Assembly: GCA_027422505.1 (NCBI GenBank)
Contig: JAPQWV010000005.1
Location: 12,405,501-12,469,500, forward strand
Reading direction: 5' to 3'
Origin: Craterostigma plantagineum
Taxonomy: Eukaryota; Streptophyta; Magnoliopsida; Lamiales; Linderniaceae
DNA length: 64,000 nucleotides
In this document: positions 1 to 10,742 of the stretch, piece by piece
Layout: every line of letters starts with the position of its first letter
How positions within the stretch are numbered: position 1 is the stretch's first letter
Translations under genes and position numbers: made by a program
Notes under the pieces: generated by a model
What the model saw: the letters and a program-made list of their open reading frames with translations, nothing else
What the model was told of the DNA's origin: nothing
The model's database searches: none

Positions 1-470
1 TTTTTTTTCAAACTGAGAAATTTTTCGGAACTTCAAAGTTTTCGCAACTCACTCTCTCAACGAAATTTCTCGGGACAACATTTTTCGCACATTTGCACAC
101 ATCATTTTCGCACCCCCGAGAAATTTGCACCCCGACCTTTAAACTTGATACAAACCGATTTTTGGCTTCGGATCTTGCAAAATCACTCTTTAAAAATACA
201 CTTAAACGTTTTTTACCACCAAAAATTTCTGGTCCCCCCTTCGGATTAAATAAGTTTGAAAAAAAAATATATATATATATTTGGTTGAAAATTTTTTTTA
301 TATCATTAGATAGATTTAAAAAAAAAAATTCCGAAATAAATTTTTTTGGGCCAAAATTTTCGGTATAGACGACGTTTTTTTTTTTTTTGTGAAATTTTGA
401 AGGCAAATCCAAAACGCGGCAACGATCACCGTACCCAACGATCGACCTAGGATGGTATTGGCACATTATA
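1..470. other. T/A-rich low-complexity sequence
   Basis: The stretch has long T and A homopolymers, a short TA run near 270, and scattered TTTTTCG/CGAGAAA words. The open frames on both strands are homopolymer-rich (runs of Lys or Phe) and look like chance frames. The CGAGAAA words resemble the untranslated parts of the SIRE-like elements further right, so this may be old element UTR. No boundary is visible. Confidence 0.4.
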
Positions 471-537
471 GAAAAAGTTTAGGTCACCCCCAAACTTTTC
501 AGAGCGGAATTTCCAAATGCCAATTTCACTAACCCAG

Positions 538-664
538 CATGTATGGTACCCGGGTTGCTCCACATACATGACTGGTACACGACGTGAGCAACCACTCTCG
601 GGCATGAATGGTACATGGGTTGCTCCACATTCATGACCGGTATGCACTGCGAGCAACCAACCCC
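538..664 (+). repeat. 65-bp tandem repeat derived from a copia protease segment
   Basis: Two units start at 538 and 603. Each reads CAT-GNA-TGG-TAC ... GGT-TGC-TCC-ACA ... ATG-AC(T/C)-GGT, followed by a GAGCAACCA tail. Translated in frame, both give a shortened form of the protease motif HVWYLDSGCSTHMTG seen intact at 4325-4370, with the catalytic Asp-Ser lost. A partial third GAGCAACCATCATGAC lies near 693. I read this as a rearranged fragment of a SIRE-like protease/pol start. The resemblance is direct; the origin is inferred. Confidence 0.5.
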
Positions 665-2623
665 ATCATGCAAGAAGGGATGTCAGAGAAGCGAGCAACC
701 ATCATGACTTCAGTACAAATCCGTGCAGAACCCGGACCTACAAAGAAGGGTTGACAAAAGTTCAACCAACCATCAGTGGGCGCGCCATCCAATCTTGATG
801 CTTAGGCGATGTGGATCTCTTGTACCAGACTCCACCGTCCACCCACTGCCATCCATTCCACCATGGTGCGCTACATGAAGACGTCCTGAGCCACCGTGAT
901 CCTCTTTACGCCCTCACCACCACCACCACCTGACGAGTCTCAGAAGTGTCTGATCAACAGTTTTGGGCCACCCTCGTCGACATCACTCGTGGTCGCCTTT
1001 CAACGCGATCACGCCACGCCACCATAGTTCCCATGGATCAGTAAACCCCCCTGATCCTAACCCAGGAACGAGCCTACCCTAGCCTCTCTAGTCTAGGTCT
1101 AGGTCGCACGACATCCTTCTCCACGCAAAGATCCAATCAACGATCTCGGGAGGATGACGTAAGTCGCTTGCAGGAGCTGCGAACCAACGACGAGATGATC
1201 GCACTCCTCTATCATATCTCACCATAACCCGGACCTCGCCCATAGGTACAGGAGACGACTCGTTCGTTTCCCGAGTAGAAGTCGCGGCATCTGGTCCAAC
1301 CGTGCAATTAACCCCCCCAACCACTCAGCTATCCTTTCGCAGATAGTTGTTTCATTCGCACAAGAGGAACCACGTTAGCCATCACCGCCCCACTTGGAGA
1401 CGGTTGATGTTGAACATGTAGTGCCCCGCCTCTCACTGCACCTCTTCCACTCTCATAGAGTCTAGTGTCCTCACCCACCGAAATTTTCCATTTTCTAGGA
1501 CACAAACACTCTTTACGCACCGTAGGTTCTTCGGAACTTGCACGAATGCTTGATGACGTCCTTGTGACCGAGAGCGGAAGACCCACGACAGCCACCCTCA
1601 CCACAACTGTCGATGGGCCACGGATACGAGCTTGTCTCATCGTCCGTGCGTACGGACAGCCTTTGTGGCTCTCCGGTTCTTTCTGACCTATGCAAACAGG
1701 CGGCACATAGGACACATGTTTCGATGTTGTGACTATGGAGCGTCTTTGTGACCCCCGTCTGGTTAGTTACCCCGTTCGTGATGGAGCCCCGACTCATAGC
1801 AATCAGCGAGGAACTTACACATTCCATGCCGCGCTCAAAGAGGATCTATGAAGGAAAAGGTCCCATCACCGACACCACTCCACCACGCCTACGCCTACGC
1901 CTACGCCACCACATGCTGCTCCGTCTCTCCAGTGTTCAAAACTGAACCCGGAGGAACACCAATTGCTGCTACTCCTGAGAATCCCACTTGATTGCCTCAC
2001 TCAACACCATACCACACCATCATCACCACCATCAACACCAGAGACAGAGTCGTCCCACGGACGACGTGACGATCCCGAAGACAGAGATCATCTCAAGGGG
2101 GAGTAAAGGATAAGAAATGAGTTGAAGATCGTATAGCAGCAACAGCAGCAACCATCATCCACGCCACCTCCACCAACTACGCCCCGCCGGAGGCTTCCAC
2201 TACCTCCGCGCACATTCTTATGTGTCAGGCTATTATGTTCATAATGGAACACTCGAAGGAGCCATGACACATCTCATCCACCACATTCCGCCACTACTGC
2301 GCTGACCACTCTGAAGACCGAGCTCCCTGCTCTTGAAAGTCACATTTCAATGGAGCCTTGGCATATTTTTTACGCACCACGCCTACCTTCTTCTGGAGCC
2401 AGACGAGTCAACTTCGTGGCCGAACCAGACAACTTCCATTCGAAGACGACGAATCCGGCGTCGAGAAGAAGAAGATTGGAGAATCTTAACAAGTGAGTCC
2501 TAGCCGAGCCATCAATGCCTCCGCAAGAAGAGGATATATCCCTTGTAGGGGGAGTTTTCTAGGAATCGAGATCTCCAATATGCCCAACAAAGATATCCCG
2601 CGCTGAACTGAAGATTGAACACT
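665..2623 (+). other. Degenerate sequence, probably the 3' part of an upstream SIRE-like element
   Basis: This is Pro/Thr/His-rich when translated, with CCACCACCA runs near 920 and 2010 and a CCTACG triplicate near 1890, but no frame exceeds about 130 codons. It ends in a polypurine tract directly before an LTR at 2635, so it should be the 3' non-pol region of a copia element. One stretch near 935-990 faintly resembles the linker of the third ORF described at 13551-16878. I recognise no gene here. Confidence 0.35.
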
Positions 2624-2634
2624 AAGGGGGAGAT
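2624..2634 (+). other. Polypurine tract next to LTR(a)
   Basis: AAGGGGGAGAT lies immediately 5' of TGTTAGG, the start of the LTR at 2635. It is the same core as the tract of the SIRE-like - strand element at 13556. It primes plus-strand DNA synthesis and indicates that the following repeat is a 3' LTR of an element reading + whose body lies to the left. Confidence 0.75.
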
Positions 2635-2978
2635 TGTTAGGAAATATTTTGTAGTGTTCAATTTCATTGTATTATCTTTGTTGATTTGCTTTATTAAACT
2701 TTGGGCTAGTTCTTAGTTGGGTTAGTTCTTAGTTATTCATGTAATGGGCCTTCACAAGAGGCCCACCTATTATATACCAACTTGTGGTATAAATAGGAAA
2801 ACCCTAACACATAGTTAGGTGTGCTTGTGAGTGTTTCTATTCTAGAGAGAAAATTTTTTGAGCCTCCATCTTATCCTCTCAAGCACCCCACACCATTTGC
2901 TTTGATTTCAAGATTATTTGTGTGGTTAATCCATCCTAGGTTAGATTGTTTGGTGGATGATGTGTTTAATCACCAACA
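2635..2978 (+). mobile_element. SIRE-like LTR(a)
   Basis: It begins TGTTAGGAAAT and probably ends ACCAACA. It contains a TATA box (TATAAATA, 2788-2795) inside a short inverted repeat. Over the first roughly 320 bp it matches LTR(b) at 3107 with one visible substitution. A polypurine tract precedes it. No primer-binding site follows, so the sequence after it is not a normal 5' leader. The exact 3' end is uncertain because the two copies differ over the last 20-30 bp. Confidence 0.75.
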
Positions 2979-3106
2979 CGCCACTAAGAAACCCACCGTA
3001 GACGCTAGGGATTATGATGAACTAAAGCTAAAATTTGAAAACAACTATGCCTTACTTAGTCTAAAAGTAGAAGAACTTGCCTGTACAAATGAACGTCTAA
3101 TGGCCT
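2979..3106 (+). pseudogene. Fragment of copia gag (coiled-coil part)
   Basis: The translation includes FENNYALLSLKVEELACTNE, matching the gag coiled-coil of the SIRE-like - strand element around 39010-39060 (VENNFALLGEERKKLYAK). About 110 codons that should follow are missing. In their place is LTR(b), after which gag resumes. The piece therefore belongs to the same gag as 3443-4310. It is too short to act alone. Confidence 0.65.
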
Positions 3107-3442
3107 TGTTAGGAAATATTTTGTAGTGTTCAATTTCATTGTATTATCTTTGTTGATTTGCTTTATTAAACTTTGGGCTAGTTCTTAGTTGGTTTAGTTC
3201 TTAGTTATTCATGTAATGGGCCTTCACAAGAGGCCCACCTATTATATACCAACTTGTGGTATAAATAGGAAAACCCTAACACATAGTTAGGTGTGCTTGT
3301 GAGTGTTTCTATTCTAGAGAGAAAATTTTTTGAGCCTCCATCTTATCCTCTCAAGCACCCCACACCATTTGCTTTGATTTCAAGATTATTTGTGTGGTTA
3401 ATCCATCCTAGGTTAGATTGTTTGGTGTAATAGGGACCAACA
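3107..3442 (+). mobile_element. SIRE-like LTR(b), embedded in gag
   Basis: A second near-identical copy of LTR(a), with TGTTAGG start, the same TATA inverted repeat (TATAAATA near 3260) and ACCAACA end. It lies between two parts of one gag reading frame that have lost about 110 codons. The flanks (GGCCT, TCAAC) are not a duplication, so it did not arrive by a simple clean insertion. Likely origins are a solo LTR with flanking deletion, or recombination between tandem elements. Confidence 0.7.
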
Positions 3443-4310
3443 TCAACATTCTGAAAACTCTCTCTATATACCTCCTATTGTTAAGAGCCTCACTAGAAAA
3501 GGAACGAGAGAATTTTGAAGCTGAAAAGAAAATTCCCCTAAAAGAGATGGAAAATCTCAAAGCTTCCTCTATATCCCAGACCCTTTCTCACGCATCTCCC
3601 ACAAAAGAAAACATCATTATGAAAAGCGTGAAGAAAGAAAAAGTGCCTTCTAAAGATCAGAAGTCTAACAATAAAAGTGTGAAAAATATTAACCCTAACT
3701 TTGTTTCTACTACATCGACAGGGAGCGTAGTACAAGAGCTAGAGAAATCGATGGCGAGAGTGTCTAAACTAGAAATTAAGAAGGAGCCTCTACATGTTAA
3801 AATTATATATGCTCTCTTCAGCCGACTACTTTTAGAATCACTAATTTTTAAATAGGCTCTTCTTCAAAAATAGTAAACACTCATTCTAAAGCAAATGCCA
3901 CTAGGAAGACTCGTAGGAATCAAGATCCAGCCATTAACAAAGCATATGGCGCTATTCATGCTTGTTCTCACCTAAGGTATCCCGTAAAGATTGAATCCCC
4001 CAAGCACCTTAGGAGACTATCCAATGGAAAGATCTTTTCCTCGATTCAGCCTACTAAAGTATTTGTCCGTGCTGAAATTAATCTTCTCTGCCAGGTTCAA
4101 CCCACATGGGTTCCTAAATCTCCGCCTAAGAAAACGAAAGCCAAAAAGGCCAAGTCTTCTACAAAGGGCAAACCCAAATCAACTTCTTCGAAAATGACTT
4201 GGGTTGCTAAAACCTCAACGAGCAATAATTTAGGAACCTTATCAGAACCAAATACTAAATCTGCTAATCTGAGAGGACCAATTTATAAGTGGGTACCTAA
4301 AGCTCTCTAA
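3443..4310 (+). pseudogene. gag: SIRE-like copia gag, C-terminal half, + strand
   Basis: It encodes the capsid/nucleocapsid precursor of the level-0 element. It resumes with a block equivalent to the NSLYKPP region of the - strand copy, then a frameshift, then LEKERENFEAEKK and a Lys-rich basic tail ending in KWVPKAL and a TAA stop at 4308-4310. The long frame of 3418-3855 covers the first part. Another frameshift or stop separates it from the tail (3860-4310). The N-terminal half, including the zinc knuckle, is absent here. The tail ends at the same TAA as in the - strand copy (37661), so the gag-pol junction is conserved. Confidence 0.75.
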
Positions 4311-4317
4311 TTTATTT

Positions 4318-7300
4318 TTGCAGATCCATCATGTGTGGTACCTCGATTCTGGTTGCTCCACACACATGACGGGAAACCAAGAGCTGCTGAGCAACTACCA
4401 AGACCGACCTAATGGAAAAGTCAGATTTGGGAACAACGACTCGGCCCCGATTCTCGGCTTTGGAGATATAATTCTGGAAAATCTAAAAATAAAGGATGTC
4501 TCGTACGTCGAAGGTCCCCGCCATAACTTGTTCAGCATAGGCCAATTCTGCGACAAAGGATTCCAGGTGGTCTTCCATGCTGACCGGTGCAGAATATTGG
4601 ACAGTCAGAACAAAAAACTCATCCAAGGACTTCGGAAACAAACCTTTACACGATAAACCAGACGTCCGTGCCGATCTCGGCTACTGTTTGCCTCATCTCT
4701 CAGACTGTAATTCAGAGGAACAGCTTATGGCATCAACATTTTTCTCATCTCAATATCAAATCTCTTCAACGTCTCTCAATGAAGAGTTGGTTCACGGCCT
4801 ACCAACCATAACACTACAAAAAGAGCATCAGTGTTCGGCGTATCAACTGGAAAAATGAAGCGAGCGTCTCATCATGTTAAACTAGTTGCCTCTACTTCGC
4901 GTCCTCTGGAATTACTACACATGGACCTCTGTGGACCGATGCAGATACAGAGTATCAACGGATGCAAGTATGTGCTAGTTATTGTCGACGACTTCTCTCG
5001 CTACACATGGACGAAGTTCCTCCGAACTAAAGATGAGACAGGGGACTTGATCATCAATTTCGTGAACTCTACTCAGAACTTGCTGCAGCAGACTATCCAA
5101 GTCATCCGAACGGACAACGGCACCGAGTTTAAGAACAAATATCTCAGCGACTTCTATCAGAAACTTGGGATTAGTCAGCAATTCTCAGCTGCCAAGACTC
5201 CTCAACAAAATGGAGTCATTGAAAGAAAGAACAGAACCTTAGTGGAAGCCGCACGTACAATGCTCATTCACTCTGGTCTCCCACACTTTCTTTGGGCTGA
5301 AGCAGTAAATACCACTTGTTTTACTCAGAACAGGACGGGTAGTTCACAAGCACTTCGATAAGACTCCGTACGAGATCATTAACAAGTGAGTACCCAACAT
5401 TTTCTTCTTCAAGGTCTTCGGGTGCAAGTGCTTTGTGTCGATCGATAGGGAACAACGTGCCATGTTCGACCCTAAAGCATTCGAAGGCACTTTCGTAGGG
5501 TATTCTTCAACTTCGAAAGCGTACAGAGTATACATCAAGTCCACCCGAATAATGAAAGAAAGCTACAATGTCACTTTCCACGAAGTGGCAGAGATGGCTT
5601 CTGGTCACATCAGTCCAGGACCCGAGCCCAACCCGATGGCTCCGCACAGATCAGTTCAGGACCCGTACCTAACCAGATGCCTTCTGAATATGACAGTTAA
5701 GAACCCGTATTCACTGGTGTGTTGGCACAAAACCAACAGAAGATGGCAAACAACTAAGAATTCAACGTCAGAAGAAGCTATGAGATTTGCTATGGAAGAC
5801 TTGGACTCACTTTTTGAGCAGATATATCGGTCGAACAACACTGCAACACCTCCTGTCGTGGAACCTCCCCAAGACGATGCCGATATACCAAGTTCTTCAA
5901 ATGTCCTCATCACATCCGATTCAAAATTACCTCAGCAGACTGAAGATCCAACCATGGAAGTTGAGGAAATGTCATTAGAGTAGCTCAACTCAAATACTTA
6001 ATCTGAATTGCCTCAACTAGCTGAATAGCCTTCGATTATTGGAGAACTCGCTACATAAATGGCTGACGCTTCTAGCTCTGCCTTGCCTCATGAGCGCAAA
6101 TGGACTCGAGCACATCCGGTTGATCAGATAATCGGTTACCCTTCGAGTGGAGTAAGGACAAGACATCAGAAAGGACTTTTCAGCTGCTTCTTAAGCCAAA
6201 ATGAGCCAACCTAGGTAGTAGACACACTTAAAGACTCGGATTGGATGATAGCAATGCAAGATGAGATCAACCAATTCGAACGTCTCCAAGTGTGGACATT
6301 AGTACCTCGTCTGCATGGGAAAACCATCATCGGGACGAAATGGGTATTTAAGAACAAGAAGAATGAAGATGGAGAAGTGATCAGGAACAAAACAAGATTG
6401 GTTGCAAAGGGTTACAATCAACAGGAAGGCATTGACTACGACGAGACGTATGCTCCTATTGCCCTAATCAAAGCAATCCGCCTTTTCTTGGCTTATGCGG
6501 CACATAAAGACTTCAAAGTCTACCAAATGGACTTTAAGACCGCCATTCTCAACGGCGTGTTAAAGGAGGAAGTCTATGTCTCTCAGCCAGAAGGCTTTGT
6601 TGACCAAGAACATCCCGATCACGTCTATCGATTGGATAAAGTTCTCTACGGACTGAAACAAGCTCCGCGTGCTTGGTATGATGTCTTGAGTGAATTTCTC
6701 ATGAAGTCTGGATTCATCCGAGGAACAATCGATACAACCCTTTTCATCAAATGGCAAGACAAAGATATGATGCTCATCCAAGTTTACGTAGATGACATCA
6801 TCTTCGGATCAACAAATCCACGGCTCTGCCAGAGGTTTGGAGATTTAATGAAGAGCAAGTTTGGAATGAGTCACATGGGAGAGATGCAATTTTTCTTAGG
6901 ACTCCAAGTCAGGCAGCTCGAAGATGGCATCTTCATAAGTCAGATGAAATACATCAAAGACATTCTAAAGAAGTTCCATCAAGATCAGAGCAAGCCTCTC
7001 AGCACTCCTATGTCAACAAGCTGCAAGTTGGATGCCGATCCCACAGGAAAGGCGGTCGACATCACTCTTTATCGCAGCATCATCGGCCCTATTCTCTATC
7101 TCACCTCAAGTCGGTCAGTATTATGTTTGCCACCTGTCTCTGTGCTCGTTTTCAAGTCGATCCCAAAGAATCCCACATGCTCGCGGTCAAGAGGATCTTG
7201 CGCTACCTCAAGGGCACCTCGACATTAGGATTATGGTATCGTAAGGGCACAAATTTCAAATTAATCGACTACTGACGCTAACTATGCAGGTTGCCGAATG

Positions 7301-7726
7301 GACAGGAAAAGCACCTCCGTTGGCGCTCAATTTCTAGGCGAAAAGCTCTTCTGCTGGTCATCCAAGAAACAGAACTGCGTTTCGACGTCGACGGTCGAGG
7401 CAGAATACGTCGCGATGGCCAGCTGTTGCTCGCAAATGCTATGGATGCGGACTCAGCTTCGCGATTATGGGTACAATTTAAACCATATACCCATTTATAG
7501 TGATAGACAAAGTACCATTGCGATTACGTGTAATCCTGTTCATCATTGACGCACTAAACACATAGACATAAGATATCACTTTATTAAAGATCACGTAGAA
7601 AAAGGCACAATTGATATGTATTTTCTGAACGCGAAATATCAACTAGCTTACATTTTCACCAAGGCATTGGATGAAAAACGGTTCCAATTCCTTGTCGGAA
7701 AATTAGGCATGTTGAATCTTCCGTAG
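4318..7726 (+). pseudogene. pol: SIRE-like copia pol, broken, + strand
   Basis: Order of domains: aspartic protease (WYLDSGCSTHMTG, 4336-4374), GAG-pre-integrase, integrase core (MDLCGP, RTDNGTEFKN, QQNGVIERKNRTL; 4831-5361), an acidic Ser/Pro-rich spacer (5435-5983), reverse transcriptase (6245-7130) with an intact YVDD near 6790, and RNase H (about 7255-7726) ending GMLNLP and a TAG stop. This is Ty1-copia order. Reading frames change near 4650, 5350, 5990 and 7110-7290, with in-frame stops, so no polyprotein can be made. It is one frame (+1) away from gag. It is closely related to the - strand copy at 34298-37650 but more decayed. Confidence 0.88.
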
Positions 7727-8462
7727 TATGTGCTTTACGTGCTCCTATGTGCTTTCATATGTTCTATTCTATGTGTTTTCTATACTTAAATGCTACATCT
7801 TGCGTGAAAATTTAATAATAATCAAAATATAATAAAAATAAAACAAAATCCATAAATATTATACATATACTTATAATATTAGGGGAATGACGATATCTTT
7901 AGGATGCTCGATCTAAGTCACAAATAGATTTCCCTGACATGCGACTAAGTCAATTGCTTAATTTTGTCAGTCTAAGTCGCATTCTTGTGTCTAAAGGTCA
8001 TTAGTTTGCTCCTCTAGACACAAAGCCTCTACATATAAGTGAGAATTCTAGCCTTATTATTAGTGAGCGAGTCGCTAGATCAATTACTTGTCTTTACTAG
8101 TGACTCTTGGCCTCATACTCGCCTTGCGCTAGATCGTTAGGAAAATGATTAGGGCATTTAGGAGTTACATCACTTGGCCAAATGTAAATTTCAATCCTTT
8201 ATTATTGCCTTTAGTCATCCATTTTGAACCTTCTCCAAATACCTTTTCTTCACTTGAAACCCCTTCGAGCCTTCAACCAACTATCTAAGCCTTCGGCGGG
8301 ATGTTCAAACGAGAAAAGAAGGGGGAGAAAAAGATACGACAAAGAAAAAGATAACAAAAGAAGGTGGAAAACGCACACGAGGAATGCTCAACGCACAAAA
8401 AGCAGTCCAAAAGAACCTGCCTTTCGACTATCAAAATTCTAGAACGGGGCATGGATCTTGTT

Positions 8463-8740
8463 GTGAATTTCTCCATCGATAATCTCGTACGCTTATCATA
8501 ACGGCTGGAAAGAGGAGCACCTTGAAGTGAACTTCTCCAACGATAATCTGGTATTAAATCGGGAAACGAGAAGAGGAGCACGGCCTTGGGTTCGAATTCC
8601 ATAACTGTGAACTTCTTCAAATTGATAATCTCTGAAACCTCTCTAGGGATTAAGAGAAAAGGAGCACGGTATCGGCCGAGAACCAACAAGAAGAACTTCA
8701 CTTTAGATAATCTCTCAGCCTCGTAGAAAAGCGGAGCTTC
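8463..8740 (+). repeat. Four imperfect tandem units in the SIRE 3' region
   Basis: Units start at 8463, 8527, 8607 and 8692. Each carries (GT)GAACTTCTCCAACGATAATC or a close variant, followed by a purine-rich GAAGAGGAGCAC-type segment. Spacing is 64, 80 and 85 bp. The CTTCTCC and GGAG segments could pair. The same array occurs in the - strand element at 33328-33590, so it is a feature of the family. Confidence 0.7.
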
Positions 8741-9317
8741 AGCTTGAGCAAGTGCAGAAAAATACGAGAGATAAAAGGGATGAAAAAGACAAAAGATGAA
8801 CAAAAAAAGAGAAACGCCGACAAAAATGAGTGACTAAGAAAAGGAAGATGATGATGATATTCAGTTCACAATCCCAAAATTGTCCTTCCCTTCTAAGTCA
8901 AAGCCAAATTAAAATCCCTCAAAGTCCTTTTTATTCCAAATCGACGATCTTTCGCCCAGGTGAAATGATTAAAAGCGCATCGATCACAGGTAAATTGACA
9001 TAAAATTGTTTGTGTTGACTTGAGTGATATAAATATAAAAACTCAAGTTAAAAATAATTGAGCGCTAGAGTGAACCTAGTGAGAGTTGTCGGAATGGATC
9101 ATTCTATGAACTTAGCACTTTAGTTTGTCGACATGACTTGACGGCATATGATCTTTTCAAATGTCTTCTGAAATTTTAGGCGTGACAATGATCGAAGCAA
9201 AATAATCTGAACCCATACTATATATAATATTAATATTCATACGAAAAAAATTATATAGATAAATAATAATTTTTCTTGAAATTTTTCTTCCTATTTTCTT
9301 ATTATTATATGTTATGA

Positions 9318-9320
<3 letters not shown>

Positions 9321-9351
<31 letters not shown>
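9321..9351. repeat. (AT)n microsatellite
   Basis: About 15 AT units. The - strand SIRE element has a shorter AT/TTA-rich tract at the equivalent place (19105-19160), so it arose within the element. Confidence 0.9.
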
Positions 9352-9355
<4 letters not shown>

Positions 9356-9965
9356 TATATATATTATATATAAGATAAATCGTACATTCTGATATGCAAT
9401 TTTATTTGCATTTACACTGAATTGATTAAATGCGATAGATTGTTCTTGCTCATACCCTCCGCTCATAAGTTTGATTACATGATTAGGGGACCATGTATCT
9501 TAGCTCCATTGATCAAAATTGCGTGTTTTGAATGTTTGCTACTTAGATTGATTTCCTCGCTTATATGATTAAATCAATTAAGGTGAATTATTTGAGGGGG
9601 AGCATTTTCAAAATAATATATCTTGAGCTCCGAATAATGATTCCTTGCTACAATACACTTTGACGAAGAGGACTTCACGAATTTTCATGAATTGGGCTTA
9701 CGGCATTGATTCAAAAATTAAGGGGGAGCTTTATTAAAATTACTTGTTGATTAACTCTAACATTCTGGACATTTTGTTCTAAGTAATGCAAACTTTTCGA
9801 ATATCGGATTAGGAGCCAGATGTCACTGCTCGGAATTTCAGGGAGTTAATTGCATTTTAATTTTATTGCATGGGGAGTAAATATGTGATTTTAAATCAAA
9901 TAGGGGTCAATATGAAAATATAAGAATACTTACCATCGAGAAACTGGATAGAAAATGTAATTTAC

Positions 9966-10235
9966 GTCGCACGTCCAACATTTTCATTTCTAAAACAAAT
10001 ATGGCAAACATTATCAATGAATCGAAATTCATAACCCAGTCTGCTCAAAACAGGAATCGAAATAATGTTTTAAGCCCCTTGAACAAAACCAAAACGTCAG
10101 AAAGTTCGAAACAATGTAATGACGGTAAGACTAAGGTCTTCGATCCCATGTGTGTAGCTGGTACACTATGTCCACTACCTACGTTGATCAAGACATCGCC
10201 AGCTCGAAGCTTCCTACGTCGTTCTAGACCTTGGT
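9966..10235 (-). pseudogene. copia-1 protease/pol remnant
   Basis: The 5' part of pol, after the protease motif. It matches 48615-48885 of copia-2 in reverse complement, including the segment encoding VGSGHSVPATHMGSKTL. A one-base deletion near 10230 relative to copia-2 puts it out of frame with gag. The sequence ends near 9966, so the pre-integrase, integrase, RT and RNase H are missing. The longest + strand frame here (10001-10258) is an antisense shadow. Confidence 0.75.
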
Positions 10236-10742
10236 TCAAAAACAAATGTGGGAACTAGCCCCTGAGTCAAGTATCCACGAAGTAGAATACACAGAACAAT
10301 TAGCTTCAAAACATAATTGTTTTCCTGAGGCATCAGACGCCTCCAGCTTCGGACATTCACGCTTCCAATGGCCCAGCTGTTGGCAAAGGAGGCACTTATC
10401 CGTGGGCTTTGCGCCCGACCTTTTGACCTTGGTGGTCTTTGTCTTCTTGTTGACTCTACCCTTGGCCACGCCTGTCTTGTTCGAGTTCTTCTTCGATCCC
10501 TTGGACCTAGAAGTCGCAACAAGCATGTAGACGTGCACCTTCGCTAAATCTTCAACCCACTTATCGTGGAGTACAATCTCCTCATTAGTGGATTCAGTTG
10601 TGGGCAATTTTGGCTCCTTAATGTCCAAGACATAATCCAGTTTTGCTAATTTGAGAACGATTCTCAAATTTCTGAGCCAGTCTACATAGTTCGGTCCCAC
10701 CAAAAAATGTTTCTCCAAGAGTGTAATTAATGGGTTTGTCAT
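10236..10742 (-). pseudogene. gag: copia-1 gag with start of protease
   Basis: 168 codons starting MTNPLITLLEKH, nearly identical to the copia-2 gag. It is a short gag with a UBN2-like start (GPNYVDWLRNLRIVLKLAKL), a Lys/Thr-rich basic stretch (residues about 80-112), a CCHC zinc knuckle (CLLCQQLGHWKREC, near residue 120) for RNA binding, and the protease active site WILDSGASSHIC at the end. The frame closes early because of a one-base deletion after the protease motif. It has its ATG but cannot support a gag-pol. Lineage within Ty1-copia not assigned. Confidence 0.85.

Larger units (their letters stand above)
7727..9965 (+). other. Downstream region of the SIRE-like + element
   Basis: Non-coding, AT-rich sequence between pol and the third ORF. 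It is collinear, in inverted orientation, with the - strand element: 7727-8770 matches 33271-34297, and 8770-9965 matches 19611 down to about 18430. Homology stops near 9965, where the next bases match the copia-1 pol. It contains the repeat block 8463-8740 and the AT microsatellite at 9321. No gene is visible. Confidence 0.75.

Noticed and set aside
1329..1827. 128- and 104-codon - strand frames in the left region
   Set aside because: No domain, no homologous copy in the window, and overlapping frames on both strands; likely chance.
3418..3855. Stand-alone host coiled-coil gene
   Set aside because: It aligns with the SIRE gag coil and tail and is contiguous with a copia pol.
8285..8803. 172-codon - strand frame in the SIRE downstream region
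   Set aside because: Antisense to the repeat array and not preserved in the homologous region at 33271-34297.
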